The position numbers were made by a program, and so were the translations under genes. The notes under the pieces were generated by a model. It searched no databases and was not told where the DNA came from. It saw nothing but the letters and a program-made list of their open reading frames with translations. Positions 22,204 through 30,464 of a stretch of 33,624 bases of DNA are shown piece after piece (the first letter of the stretch is position 1; the number at the start of each line of letters is the position of its first letter). This stretch comes from an uncultured Lachnospiraceae bacterium (lineage in GTDB: Bacteria > Bacillota > Clostridia > Lachnospirales > Lachnospiraceae): assembly GCA_910578405.1 (NCBI GenBank), contig CAJTQO010000038.1, positions 1 to 33,624 on the forward strand, in the 5' to 3' direction.

Positions 22204-22232
22204 TTGACTTTTAAACGGTAAGAATATAAAAT
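22204..22232 (+). promoter_or_regulatory. Predicted promoter of carAB
   Basis: TTGACT (22204-22209) and TAAAAT (22227-22232) are separated by 17 bases. TATAAA at 22225 gives a shorter spacer. The leader to carA is about 80 nt and contains only a short stem (CCAT/ATGG near 22269-22286). I see no pyrimidine attenuator or PyrR-binding loop that I can defend. Confidence 0.55.
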
Positions 22233-22319
22233 AGAAAGGATTATAGGAGAGCTTTAAAGATATAAGGCCATGGAGGCATTATGGCTTGAAAATAGGATAG
22301 AGAGGACGGCGGGTTTGAG

Positions 22320-23534
22320 ATGCAGGCATTTTTAATTTTGGAAGACGGAACTGTATTTGAGGGGAAGCAGATTGGCTCCCAAAGGGAAGTCATAAGTGAA
22401 ATTGTGTTTAATACCTCTATGGCAGGTTATCCGGAAGTGCTGACAGATCCGTCCTATGCAGGGCAGGCGGTTTGTATGACATATCCTTTGATTGGCAATT
22501 ACGGGGTGTGCAGGGAGGATATGGAAGCAAAGAGGCCGTGGGTGGATGGGTTGATTGTAAGGGAGCTGTCAAGGGTGGCCAGCAATTTCCGGGCGGACAT
22601 GACGGTGCAGGAGTTTATGGAAGCTTATGATGTACCGGGGATTGCAGGGATTGATACAAGGGCGTTGACGAAGCTTTTACGGGAAAAGGGGACAATGAAT
22701 GGGATGATTGCCACGAATGGGAAGTTTTCCTTGGAGGAGGTTTTGCCGCGTTTGAGGGTGTATTCGCCAGGGAAAGTGGTAGAAAAGGTAACATGCAAAA
22801 AGAAATATGAAGTGAAAGGGGTAAGAACGCTGGAGGAGAATGGGGCTGTTTCAGGCAGCGCCAGATTTTGCAGGGAAGATTATGAGGCCGGGGTGCAGGA
22901 GAAGCGGCCGAGTATGGTAAGGAAACTGAGCGGTCTGGTGGAGCGCGGGGGAAAGCTTGAGCCGTTAAAGGTGGCATTGTTGGATTTGGGGGCAAAGGAT
23001 AATATAGCGGCGTCCCTGGCAAGCCGTGGGTGTGATGTGACGGTATATCCGGCATGGTCTGCGGCAGAAGAAATCCTTGGGGATACGCCGGACGGCATAA
23101 TGTTAAGCAACGGGCCGGGAGACCCTAAGGAGTGTGGTTCCATAATAAAGGAAATCAGGAAGCTGTATGAGGCGGAAATTCCGATATTTGCGATTTGTTT
23201 GGGACACCAGTTAATGGCGTTGGCTACCGGGGCGGATACTTATAAAATGAAGTACGGACACCGGGGCGGGAATCATCCAGTGAAGGATTTGCGCACAGGA
23301 AAGGTGTATATTTCTTCCCAGAACCATGGATATGCAGTGAATATGGACAGGCTCAATCCGCAGGTGGCGACGCCGGCGTTTGTAAATGTAAACGATGGGA
23401 CGAATGAAGGGCTTATTTATGTGGGGAAGGATATTTTCACAGTGCAGTTCCATCCTGAGGCTTGCCCGGGCCCGCAGGATTCGGCAGATTTGTTTGAGCG
23501 GTTCATTGAAAGGATGAAGGAGAGGGCGTATTGA
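22320..23534 (+). CDS. carA: Carbamoyl-phosphate synthase small (glutaminase) subunit
   Basis: CarA hydrolyses glutamine and passes ammonia to CarB for carbamoyl phosphate synthesis (pyrimidine and arginine pathways, cytoplasm). The N-terminal domain has ILEDGTVFEGKQIG, TSMAGYPEVLTDPSYAGQ and GIAGIDTRALTKLLR. The class I glutamine amidotransferase domain carries GPGDPKE, the nucleophile Cys293 in AICLGHQ, and His378 and Glu380 in FHPEA. At 404 residues it is about 40 longer than common homologues. The excess lies between the two domains (about residues 166-215), a charged stretch of unknown role. The ribosome site is weak (GAGAGG, then GCGGG). carB follows after a 143-base gap filled by a copy of the hairpin repeat. 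Confidence 0.96.
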   Translation: MQAFLILEDGTVFEGKQIGSQREVISEIVFNTSMAGYPEVLTDPSYAGQAVCMTYPLIGNYGVCREDMEAKRPWVDGLIVRELSRVASNFRADMTVQEFMEAYDVPGIAGIDTRALTKLLREKGTMNGMIATNGKFSLEEVLPRLRVYSPGKVVEKVTCKKKYEVKGVRTLEENGAVSGSARFCREDYEAGVQEKRPSMVRKLSGLVERGGKLEPLKVALLDLGAKDNIAASLASRGCDVTVYPAWSAAEEILGDTPDGIMLSNGPGDPKECGSIIKEIRKLYEAEIPIFAICLGHQLMALATGADTYKMKYGHRGGNHPVKDLRTGKVYISSQNHGYAVNMDRLNPQVATPAFVNVNDGTNEGLIYVGKDIFTVQFHPEACPGPQDSADLFERFIERMKERAY

Positions 23535-23536
23535 AA

Positions 23537-23661
23537 GAGGATTCAGAACTGGACAGACAGAATCCGGTTGAAAGATGCCAGGAAGGATTTTTGGACGTGA
23601 AAAGGGAGGAAAAGCCTTCCAGGAGTGGGGGCATATGGAAAGAGGATTCGGAACTGGAATA
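23537..23661 (+). repeat. Single 105-nt two-hairpin repeat unit plus partial copy between carA and carB
   Basis: A diverged homologue of the 12673-13014 units. It begins GAGGATTCAGAACTGGA (23537) and recurs as GAGGATTCGGAACTGGA (23642), 105 bases apart. P1 is GGATTC (23539-23544) with GAATCC (23560-23565), the partner bases changed together relative to GGATGC/GCATCC. P2 has ATGCC (23575-23579) with GGCAT (23630-23634) outside and GGAAGG (23581-23586) with CCTTCC (23615-23620) inside, continued by TTTT/AAAA where the other array has different pairs. The partial second copy ends just before the carB ribosome site. It fills the whole intergenic gap and shows covariation, which argues for a conserved RNA fold. 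Confidence 0.85.
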
Positions 23662-23677
23662 AAGAAAGGAAAGAAAA

Positions 23678-26600
23678 ATGCCGAAAAATCCAAATGTGAA
23701 AAAGGCGCTTGTCATTGGGTCGGGGCCTATTGTGATTGGGCAGGCGGCGGAGTTTGATTATGCGGGTACGCAGGCGTGCCGTTCCCTCAAGGAAGAGGGG
23801 ATTGAGGTGGTGTTGGTCAATTCGAATCCGGCTACGATTATGACGGACAGGGATATTGCGGATAAGGTTTATATAGAGCCTTTGACAGCCAGTGTGTTGG
23901 AGCAGATTATTGAGAAGGAGCGGCCGGATAGTGTGCTTCCGACCTTAGGGGGACAGGCTGGGCTGAATCTGGGGATGGAGCTGGCGGAGTCTGGTTTTCT
24001 GGAGAAGCATCAGGTGACTTTGTTGGGGACTACTGCAAGGACAATTAAGAAAGCAGAGGACAGGCTGGAATTTAAGGAAACAATGGAGAAGATAGGGGAG
24101 CCTTGTGCGGCTTCTCTTGTGGTGGAAACTCTGGAGGACGGGGTTGCTTTCGCCGCTGAGATTGGGTATCCGGTAGCGCTTCGTCCGGCGTATACCCTTG
24201 GGGGTTCGGGTGGGGGAATTGCGCATAACCAGGTGGAGCTGGAGCAGATTCTGGAAAATGGGCTGAGGCTTTCCCGTGTGGGACAGGTATTGGTGGAGCG
24301 GTGCATTGCGGGTTGGAAGGAAATTGAGTATGAAGTGATGCGGGACAGCGCTGGGAACTGTATTACGGTCTGCAACATGGAAAATATAGACCCGGTAGGA
24401 GTGCATACCGGGGACAGTATTGTAGTTGCGCCTTCCCAGACGTTGATGGACAAGGAATACCAGATGCTGCGGAGCGCTGCGCTGAATATCATTAATGAAC
24501 TGGAAATTACAGGAGGGTGTAATGTGCAGTTTGCGTTGCATCCCACCAGTTTTGAGTATTGTGTGATTGAGGTGAATCCGCGTGTGAGCCGTTCTTCCGC
24601 TTTGGCTTCTAAGGCGACGGGATATCCCATTGCAAAAGTGGCGGCGAAAATTGCGCTTGGGTATACGTTGGATGAAATCAGCAATGCCATTACAGGAAAA
24701 ACGTATGCCAGCTTTGAACCGGCCCTGGATTATTGCGTGGTGAAGATTCCACGGCTTCCTTTTGATAAGTTCCTAACGGCAAAACGGTCATTGACAACGC
24801 AGATGAAGGCGACCGGGGAAGTGATGAGCATTTGCACCAATTTTGAGGGCGCTTTGATGAAAGCGATTCGGTCGCTGGAACAGCAGGTAGACAGTTTGCT
24901 GAGTTATGATTTTTCCGATTTGTCCACAGAAGAGTTGCTGGAGCGAATGAAAAAGGTGGATGACCAGAGGATTTACGTTATCGCGGAAGCTTTGCGCAAA
25001 GGGGTGGATTATGCTAAAATACATGAAATAACAATGATTGATTGCTGGTTTATTGACAAGATAGCTGTGCTTGTAGAAATGGAACAGGCGTTGAAAGCAG
25101 GGCCGCTTACGGTGGAATTGTTAAAGGAGGCAAAGCGTTTGGAGTTTCCGGATACCGTGATTGGAAGGCTGACAGGGAAGACGGCGGAAGAAGTAAAGGA
25201 AATGCGCTATGCCAATGGCATCCTGGCGGCTTTTAAAACGGTGGATACCTGTGCGGCGGAATTTGAAGCCGGCACGCCCTATTATTATTCTTGTTTTGGC
25301 AGTGTAAATGAGGCAGTGGAAACCAGGCCCCAAAAGAAGGTGTTGGTGCTTGGCTCCGGGCCCATCCGTATTGGGCAGGGGATTGAGTTCGATTATTGTT
25401 CGGTACATGCCACCTGGGCTTTTGCAAAAGCCGGGTATGAGACAGTGATTATCAATAACAATCCGGAAACAGTGAGTACGGATTTTGACATTGCGGATAA
25501 ACTTTACTTTGAACCTTTGACGCCGGAGGATGTGGAGAATATTGTGCGTTTGGAGAAGCCGGATGGAGCGGTAGTGCAGTTTGGCGGGCAGACGGCCATT
25601 AAGCTGACGGAAAGTCTGATGGCGATGGGAGTGCCTATCTTGGGTACCAGTGCGGAGAATGTGGATGCGGCGGAGGACCGGGAGCTGTTTGACGCTATTT
25701 TGGAAAGATGTGGGATTCCAAGGCCGTCGGGCGGTACGGTGTATACGGCGGAAGAAGCGAAAAAGGTGGCCAATCAGTTGGGGTATCCGGTTTTGGTGCG
25801 GCCTTCCTATGTGTTGGGCGGGCAGGGGATGCAGATTGCCATTTCCGACAAAGAAGTGGAAGAATTTATGGAAATCATTAACCGGATTGCTCAGGATCAT
25901 CCCATTCTGGTGGACAAATACTTGCAGGGGAAGGAGATAGAGGTGGATGCGGTTTGCGATGGGGCGGATATTCTGGTACCAGGGATTATGGAGCATATTG
26001 AACGGGCCGGCGTTCATTCCGGGGACAGTATTTCGGTTTATCCGGCGCAGACAGTTAGCGGGAAGGTGAAGGAGACGATTGTGGAATATACCAAAAGGCT
26101 GGCGAAAGCGCTGCAGGTGGTTGGCCTGATTAATATTCAATTTATCGTAGTGGGGGAAGATGTGTATGTGATTGAAGTAAATCCACGTTCGTCCCGTACG
26201 GTTCCATATATCAGTAAGGTGACGGGGATTCCCATTGTGGATTTGGCTACAGAGGTGATGATTGGGAAGACCATACGTCAGCTTGGGTACGAACCGGGGC
26301 TGCAAAAGGAAGCCGGGTATGTGGCGATTAAGATGCCAGTGTTTTCCTTTGAGAAAATCCGGGGAGCGGAGATTAGCCTGGGGCCGGAAATGAAGTCTAC
26401 AGGGGAATGTCTTGGGATTGCAAAGACATTCCATGAAGCATTGTATAAGGCGTTTTTAGGGGCTGGCGTTCATCTGCCAAGATTCCGCCAGATGATTATT
26501 ACGGTAAAGGATGCGGATAAGGGGGAAGCGGTGGAAATTGGCCGGCGTTTTGAGAAGCTGGGATATACCATCTATGCCACGAGGAGTACGGCCAATGCCT

Positions 26601-26881
26601 TAAAAGAAGCCGGGGTTCGCGCCCGTAAGGTCAATAAGATTACGCAGGAGTCCCCGACGGTGATGGACTTGCTCTTAGGACATAAGATAGACCTGGTGGT
26701 GGATACGCCTACGCAGGGGCGGGATAAGTCGCGGGATGGGTTCTTAATCCGGCGGACGGCAATTGAAACAGGGGTGAACTGTCTGACATCGCTGGATACG
26801 GCACAGGCGCTCGTGACCAGTTTGGAGCATATGAGGGAAGACGGGAAGCTGACGTTGGTGGACGTCGCTTCGTTGAAATAA
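23678..26881 (+). CDS. carB: Carbamoyl-phosphate synthase large subunit
   Basis: CarB makes carbamoyl phosphate from bicarbonate, ammonia (from CarA) and two ATP. The 1067-residue length and internal duplication are standard. The first ATP-grasp half begins KKALVIGSGPIVIGQAAEFDY and includes RPAYTLGGSGGGIA. The second, from about residue 555, begins KKVLVLGSGPIRIGQGIEFDY and includes RPSYVLGGQGMQIA. Both halves carry the EVNPR metal-binding motif (IEVNPRVSRSSALASKATG and IEVNPRSSRTVPYISKVTG). The C-terminal MGS-like allosteric domain (from about 935) contains TIYATRSTANALKEAG and ends near TSLEHMREDGKLTLVD. The ribosome site AAAGGAAAG precedes the ATG. Codon use and spacing mark it as the second gene of a carAB operon. 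Confidence 0.98.
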   Translation: MPKNPNVKKALVIGSGPIVIGQAAEFDYAGTQACRSLKEEGIEVVLVNSNPATIMTDRDIADKVYIEPLTASVLEQIIEKERPDSVLPTLGGQAGLNLGMELAESGFLEKHQVTLLGTTARTIKKAEDRLEFKETMEKIGEPCAASLVVETLEDGVAFAAEIGYPVALRPAYTLGGSGGGIAHNQVELEQILENGLRLSRVGQVLVERCIAGWKEIEYEVMRDSAGNCITVCNMENIDPVGVHTGDSIVVAPSQTLMDKEYQMLRSAALNIINELEITGGCNVQFALHPTSFEYCVIEVNPRVSRSSALASKATGYPIAKVAAKIALGYTLDEISNAITGKTYASFEPALDYCVVKIPRLPFDKFLTAKRSLTTQMKATGEVMSICTNFEGALMKAIRSLEQQVDSLLSYDFSDLSTEELLERMKKVDDQRIYVIAEALRKGVDYAKIHEITMIDCWFIDKIAVLVEMEQALKAGPLTVELLKEAKRLEFPDTVIGRLTGKTAEEVKEMRYANGILAAFKTVDTCAAEFEAGTPYYYSCFGSVNEAVETRPQKKVLVLGSGPIRIGQGIEFDYCSVHATWAFAKAGYETVIINNNPETVSTDFDIADKLYFEPLTPEDVENIVRLEKPDGAVVQFGGQTAIKLTESLMAMGVPILGTSAENVDAAEDRELFDAILERCGIPRPSGGTVYTAEEAKKVANQLGYPVLVRPSYVLGGQGMQIAISDKEVEEFMEIINRIAQDHPILVDKYLQGKEIEVDAVCDGADILVPGIMEHIERAGVHSGDSISVYPAQTVSGKVKETIVEYTKRLAKALQVVGLINIQFIVVGEDVYVIEVNPRSSRTVPYISKVTGIPIVDLATEVMIGKTIRQLGYEPGLQKEAGYVAIKMPVFSFEKIRGAEISLGPEMKSTGECLGIAKTFHEALYKAFLGAGVHLPRFRQMIITVKDADKGEAVEIGRRFEKLGYTIYATRSTANALKEAGVRARKVNKITQESPTVMDLLLGHKIDLVVDTPTQGRDKSRDGFLIRRTAIETGVNCLTSLDTAQALVTSLEHMREDGKLTLVDVASLK

Positions 26882-26988
26882 GGACGGCGCTGTAAACCAT
26901 ATGTAAGGGAAGTATGTTTCGCCTGTGCAGAAGTCATGGATTTATCTGTTATGGAGACAAGGAGAGAAGAAAGAGGAAGGGTGGGAGT

Positions 26989-27750
26989 ATGGGCTTTGCC
27001 AAAGTTATGCTGCTGGCAGTATTGCTCGTTTTGCTTTGCATATTTATGCCAGGCGGTCAAACCGGTATGGAAGAATATGTGGGAATGGGAGCGGAAACAG
27101 GGATGCCAGTAACGGTGGACAGCCTGAAAGAAACGGTAAGGCTGCGGATTGCAAAAATGCGAAGCATAGGAATTACGGAAGCCAATGAGCAGGTAGAGGA
27201 AGCGGTGGTGGAGGGATGCGACGGTTATCCGCCGGAATTAATAGAAAATATGTTTGACGGGCCGCATGAGATGTTTAAGGTGGATGGGATAATTTTCAGT
27301 TATATTGGTTTGGGTACGTACGATTATGAGAATTGGGAATGGACGCCGTCTTCAGAACAGGTTTACATCTTCGATATGGAGGTGTTCAATATCGGCAGTA
27401 TGTATACGGATTTTCTGCATGGCGTTTTGGCTTTGGCGGGGAATGACCTAACGGTGACGGATGTGGAAGAGGATTGCAGTGAAGTGGATGAAGAAGAGGG
27501 AACAGGGACGCAGATTCTGCGTTTTAAGTGCAATGGAACTCCTTATGAATTCCGTGGAGAAGCCTATTATGACTGGATGGATATGAAAGTTATTGATTTT
27601 ATGAATGAGGTATTGAAAAAAGAAGGGATAGAAAAACGTTTGCTTGCTTCTTTTGACGGGGGACAGGGGTGCATCCTTTTTTACAATACCAAAGAGTGGG
27701 GGGAGGAATTTGAGGAAGTTATGGGGTATGAATTGTTAAATATGGAATAG
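26989..27750 (+). CDS. Exported protein of unknown function
   Basis: I do not recognise the family. The ATG at 26989, about 8 bases after GAGGAAGG, begins MGFAKVMLLAVLLVLLCIFM, a signal peptide or single membrane anchor without a lipobox Cys in the right place. The remaining roughly 225 residues are acidic (many Glu and Asp), predicted soluble and extracytoplasmic, and rich in aromatic residues around YIGLGTYDYENWEW. Two Cys (in EGCDGY and EEDCSE) plus FKCNG and GGQGCIL could form disulfides. An upstream in-frame ATG at 26914 would add a basic, unlikely head. The gene follows carB by 107 bases and precedes an ECF sigma operon after a terminator, so it looks monocistronic. No function is assigned. 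Confidence 0.75.
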   Translation: MGFAKVMLLAVLLVLLCIFMPGGQTGMEEYVGMGAETGMPVTVDSLKETVRLRIAKMRSIGITEANEQVEEAVVEGCDGYPPELIENMFDGPHEMFKVDGIIFSYIGLGTYDYENWEWTPSSEQVYIFDMEVFNIGSMYTDFLHGVLALAGNDLTVTDVEEDCSEVDEEEGTGTQILRFKCNGTPYEFRGEAYYDWMDMKVIDFMNEVLKKEGIEKRLLASFDGGQGCILFYNTKEWGEEFEEVMGYELLNME

Positions 27751-27810
27751 GTCTTGTCGGCGCAACTGAAGAAAATGAGCAAAGAAAACGGAATATTGGA
27801 GATGGAGAAA

Positions 27811-27839
27811 GGATTGCATGGCATAGGCAGTCCTTTTTT
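27811..27839 (+). terminator. Terminator after the exported protein gene
   Basis: GGATTGC (27811-27817) and GCAGTCC (27827-27833) pair over 7 bp with one G-T wobble around a 9-nt loop, followed directly by six T residues (27834-27839). This is a clear intrinsic terminator. Confidence 0.85.
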
Positions 27840-27860
27840 GTATAGGAAAAGGAGAGTTTT

Positions 27861-27889
27861 TGAAACTTTTCGAAGGCCAGAACAATCTA
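27861..27889 (+). promoter_or_regulatory. ECF-type promoter of the sigma/anti-sigma operon
   Basis: TGAAAC (27861-27866), followed by a T-run, matches the conserved -35 of many ECF sigma factors. AATCTA (27884-27889), 17 bases on, resembles the CGTCTA-type -10. It lies 39 bases before the sigma gene, as expected for autoregulation by its own product. Confidence 0.6.
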
Positions 27890-27927
27890 TATAGTAAAAG
27901 GATAAAACAGAAAGGTGAGTGTCAATA

Positions 27928-28428
27928 ATGAAACAAATATTATATGAAAGGTTGATTCAGTATATCCTTGAAAATCAAGACCGGTTTTACCGATTGGCCT
28001 ACAGTTACACAAGACATCAGGAGGATGCGCTTGATGCTGTCCAAAACGCTGTTTGCAAAGCGTTGGAAGCGCACGAGAGTATTAAAAACGCAGACGCAAT
28101 TAAGACATGGTTTTACAGAATATTGATGAATGAATGTTTGGCTGTAATAAAAAAAAGGAACAAAGTCGTTTTGACTGCTGGCGCTGTGGGAGAGTCGGAG
28201 GCGTACTATGAAAAAGGCTATGAGCAGGGGGGAGATATAGAGCAGGAATTAGAGAAGCTGGAGCTGGATGTCCAGGGAATTATAAAGCTTAGGTTTTTTG
28301 AGGAAATGTCTTTGAAAGAAATATCCGGCATTACCGGATTGAATCTGAATACGGTTAAAACGAAACTGTACCGTGGGTTAAAGCTATTAAAAGAAAATAT
28401 TCAGGAGGCAGAGTTATGGGCAGATTAG
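27928..28428 (+). CDS. ECF-family RNA polymerase sigma factor, SigV-like
   Basis: The 166-residue protein has the two-domain ECF layout. Region 2 includes RFYRLAYSYTRHQEDALDAVQNAVCKALE and ADAIKTWFYRILMNECL. Region 4 includes DVQGIIKLRFFEEMSLKEI and the helix-turn-helix GLNLNTVKTKLYRGLKLLKE. ATG 27928 follows AAAGGTGA (27911-27918) at 9 bases; a GTG at 27919 is an in-frame alternative. It overlaps the next gene by 13 bases, and that gene encodes an RsiV-like anti-sigma factor. This sigma/RsiV pairing is known from B. subtilis SigV, which answers lysozyme damage to the wall. The promoter at 27861 suggests autoregulation. The exact regulon is not visible here. Confidence 0.92.
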   Translation: MKQILYERLIQYILENQDRFYRLAYSYTRHQEDALDAVQNAVCKALEAHESIKNADAIKTWFYRILMNECLAVIKKRNKVVLTAGAVGESEAYYEKGYEQGGDIEQELEKLELDVQGIIKLRFFEEMSLKEISGITGLNLNTVKTKLYRGLKLLKENIQEAELWAD

Positions 28429-29330
28429 AGAAAATGAAAGAACGATATGAAGAAATTGTCATTCCGCAAGAGCTGAATGCCCGGATAGAACAAGAGATTA
28501 TGAAATCACGTAGACAGCAGACGGAAAAAAGCAGGGCTGGCAAGAGGCGGCGTTATCAAAAAATAATCCGCAGCATGGAAGCAATGGCGGCTGCCGTGGG
28601 CATTCTTTTTACGGCAGCTTTGAATACAAGTCCGGCATTCGCCAAGGAAGCGGCGCAGCTTCCCGTCATTGGAGGATTGGCCCGGATATTAACGTTCCGT
28701 TCTTATGAAACAGAAAAGGATGATATTGCAGTTTCTGTGGAAATTCCAACGATTGAAATGATTGCAGAGGATACGGGGATAATGGTAGATGGAATCAATG
28801 AGGAAATTTTTACCCGGTGCAGCCAGTATGCAGAGGATGCCGTTTTGCGCGCGGAGGAATACAGAAACGCTTTTTTGGAAACAGGAGGAACGCCGGAGGA
28901 ATGGAAAGAACATAAAATAAAGATTACGGTAAATTATGAAATAAAACAGCAAAATAACGATTATTTATCCTTTGTTGTAAGAGGGACGGAAAATTGGTCA
29001 AACGCCTATAATGAATCCATCTATTATAATTTGGATTTAAATACCGGAAAACTTGTCACCTTAGAGGAGATGCTGGGCAGTAATTATATGGAACTGGTGA
29101 ATGAGAGCATCCGGGAACAGATTGCGGAGAGGCAAAAGGCGGGAGAAATATTTTTTGCCGCGGAGGAAGGAGGGTTTACAGGGATTTCGCAAGAGGTTAA
29201 GTTCTATATAAATGAAGAGAACCGCCCGGTTATTGTTTTTGCAAAATATGAAATTGCTCCCGGCGCATCAGGAGAGATTGAATTTGAAATAGTCAAAGAA
29301 GGCCCACCATCCAGCCAGGAAACACAGTAG
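28416..29330 (+). CDS. rsiV: RsiV-like anti-sigma factor (DUF3298 domain)
   Basis: The 304-residue product has a charged cytoplasmic head (about 1-50) suited to binding the sigma factor, one membrane segment at about residues 53-76 (MEAMAAAVGILFTAALNTSPAFA-like), and an extracytoplasmic part. The latter ends with a DUF3298-type domain: YLSFVVRGTEN, YYNLDLNTGKLVTLEEML, and IVFAKYEIAPGASGEIEF. In RsiV this domain binds lysozyme, which triggers signal-peptidase cleavage and release of SigV. The ribosome site lies inside the preceding sigma gene and the 13-base overlap implies coupling. The symbol is by analogy. After the TAG stop the frame stays open for 39 more codons, so the C-terminus may once have been longer. 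Confidence 0.85.
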   Translation: MGRLEKMKERYEEIVIPQELNARIEQEIMKSRRQQTEKSRAGKRRRYQKIIRSMEAMAAAVGILFTAALNTSPAFAKEAAQLPVIGGLARILTFRSYETEKDDIAVSVEIPTIEMIAEDTGIMVDGINEEIFTRCSQYAEDAVLRAEEYRNAFLETGGTPEEWKEHKIKITVNYEIKQQNNDYLSFVVRGTENWSNAYNESIYYNLDLNTGKLVTLEEMLGSNYMELVNESIREQIAERQKAGEIFFAAEEGGFTGISQEVKFYINEENRPVIVFAKYEIAPGASGEIEFEIVKEGPPSSQETQ

Positions 29331-29500
29331 GGCAATCCCCAGGGGGTATTGCCGGAAACGGGGCAGGATACTGTTGTGGATGAAGGGGAAACAGAGGCTT
29401 TGGGAAAAAAATTGGGTTTTCCATTTCAGGAGAAGGGACGGCAAATATAAACTTTGGCGTTGTGGATGGAGCGTTGGCGATAAACGGAATTAATTATTAA
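29331..29500 (+). pseudogene. Possible degraded C-terminal extension of the anti-sigma gene
   Basis: Directly after the TAG of the anti-sigma gene the same frame continues for 39 codons (GNPQGVLPETGQDTVVDEGE...) to a TAA at 29448-29450. If one base is restored at the A7 run at 29405-29411, the frame instead becomes LGKKIGFSISGEGT and ends INGINY at the TAA at 29498-29500, which looks like a natural protein end. It may be a lost tail of the upstream protein, or a separate gene fragment. From 29501 to 29665 I see no supported feature. Confidence 0.4.
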
Positions 29501-29665
29501 CGATTCCAATATTGGCTTGAAAGGTGAAGAAGAGAACGGTATAATGGATGAAAAGAGGAAGGGCATATTTGCTGACAGAGACGTTGTTTTTAATGAATCG
29601 GCAGATATGTCCTTCTGAGGCGGAATGACGCCGGCAGTAAGTAAGAAAGGCAGGGAAGCGGGAGA

Positions 29666-30352
29666 ATGGCGCAGGTTAGGAATTATGCGAAGGAATTGGA
29701 TAAGATTATTGCCGGAATGGACAAGGAAACTTTGGGGAAGCAGCGCCTTTTACTGCATAGCTGTTGCGCCCCCTGCAGCAGTTATGTGATGGAGTGCCTG
29801 CGGGAATATTTTAATCTTACCGTATTTTATTATAATCCCAATATTTCAGAAGCGGAGGAATACCGAAAGAGGGCAGAGGAACAAAAGCGTCTGATTACAG
29901 AATACAATAGACAAGTGGAGCTTGGCTGTTTTGAGGGGATGCATTCTACGGATTTGGCACGGAAAATAGACGTGTTGGAGGGAGAGTATGAACCGTCCTG
30001 TTTTGCCAAGATAGCAGAAGGGCTGGAAGAATGTCCGGAAGGCGGGGAACGGTGTTTTCGCTGTTACAGGCTGCGGCTGGAAAAGACGGCAGAGACAGCG
30101 GCGGCGCAGAGGTTTGATTATTTTACAACCACTTTGAGCATAAGCCCGTTGAAAAATGCAAAGAAGCTGAATGAAATTGGGGAAGAGTTGGCAAAGAAGT
30201 ATGGGGTGGCATTTCTGCCTTCGGACTTTAAGAAAAAGGATGGGTATAAAAGGTCTGTGGAACTGTCGGGGCAGTTTGGGCTGTATCGGCAGGATTATTG
30301 TGGATGTGTGTATTCTAAGGCGGCAAAAAAACAACCTGTTCTTGCACAATGA
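29666..30352 (+). CDS. queH: Epoxyqueuosine reductase QueH
   Basis: QueH reduces epoxyqueuosine to queuosine in the anticodon wobble position of four tRNAs; it is the iron-sulfur replacement for cobalamin-dependent QueG. The 228-residue protein has the family's cysteine set: HSCCAPCSSY near residue 31 (Cys33, 34, 37), ERCFRCYRLRLE in the middle, and YRQDYCGCVYS near the C-terminus, plus YYNPNI and FTTTLSISPLKN motifs. The adjacent CC pair is typical of this family, whose members bind a [4Fe-4S] cluster and a second metal. The start ATG 29666 follows GCGGGAG. It is 112 bases upstream of argS and may share its transcript. Confidence 0.94.
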   Translation: MAQVRNYAKELDKIIAGMDKETLGKQRLLLHSCCAPCSSYVMECLREYFNLTVFYYNPNISEAEEYRKRAEEQKRLITEYNRQVELGCFEGMHSTDLARKIDVLEGEYEPSCFAKIAEGLEECPEGGERCFRCYRLRLEKTAETAAAQRFDYFTTTLSISPLKNAKKLNEIGEELAKKYGVAFLPSDFKKKDGYKRSVELSGQFGLYRQDYCGCVYSKAAKKQPVLAQ

Positions 30353-30464
30353 CGGCGGCAATGGTAAGATAAGGGGGATTGACAGGGAGCGCAGCAGGAA
30401 GAAGTGGGAAAGGGAATGCAGGCCCATAGGGGAAGAAAAGAAGAAAAGAAAGAGGAAAAGGAAG

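Noticed and set aside
22233..22319. Pyrimidine-responsive attenuator or PyrR-binding leader before carA
   Set aside because: The leader is short and I could find neither an anti-terminator/terminator pair nor a convincing PyrR-binding loop.
25121..26434. Long - strand open frame (437 codons) opposite carB
   Set aside because: It lies wholly inside the conserved carB gene, its translation is rich in His, Asn, Pro and Leu as expected from antisense of a coding frame, and it has no ribosome site or recognisable domain.
30353..30464. T-box leader before argS
   Set aside because: The gap is only 112 bases and purine-rich, with no T-box consensus or specifier stem.
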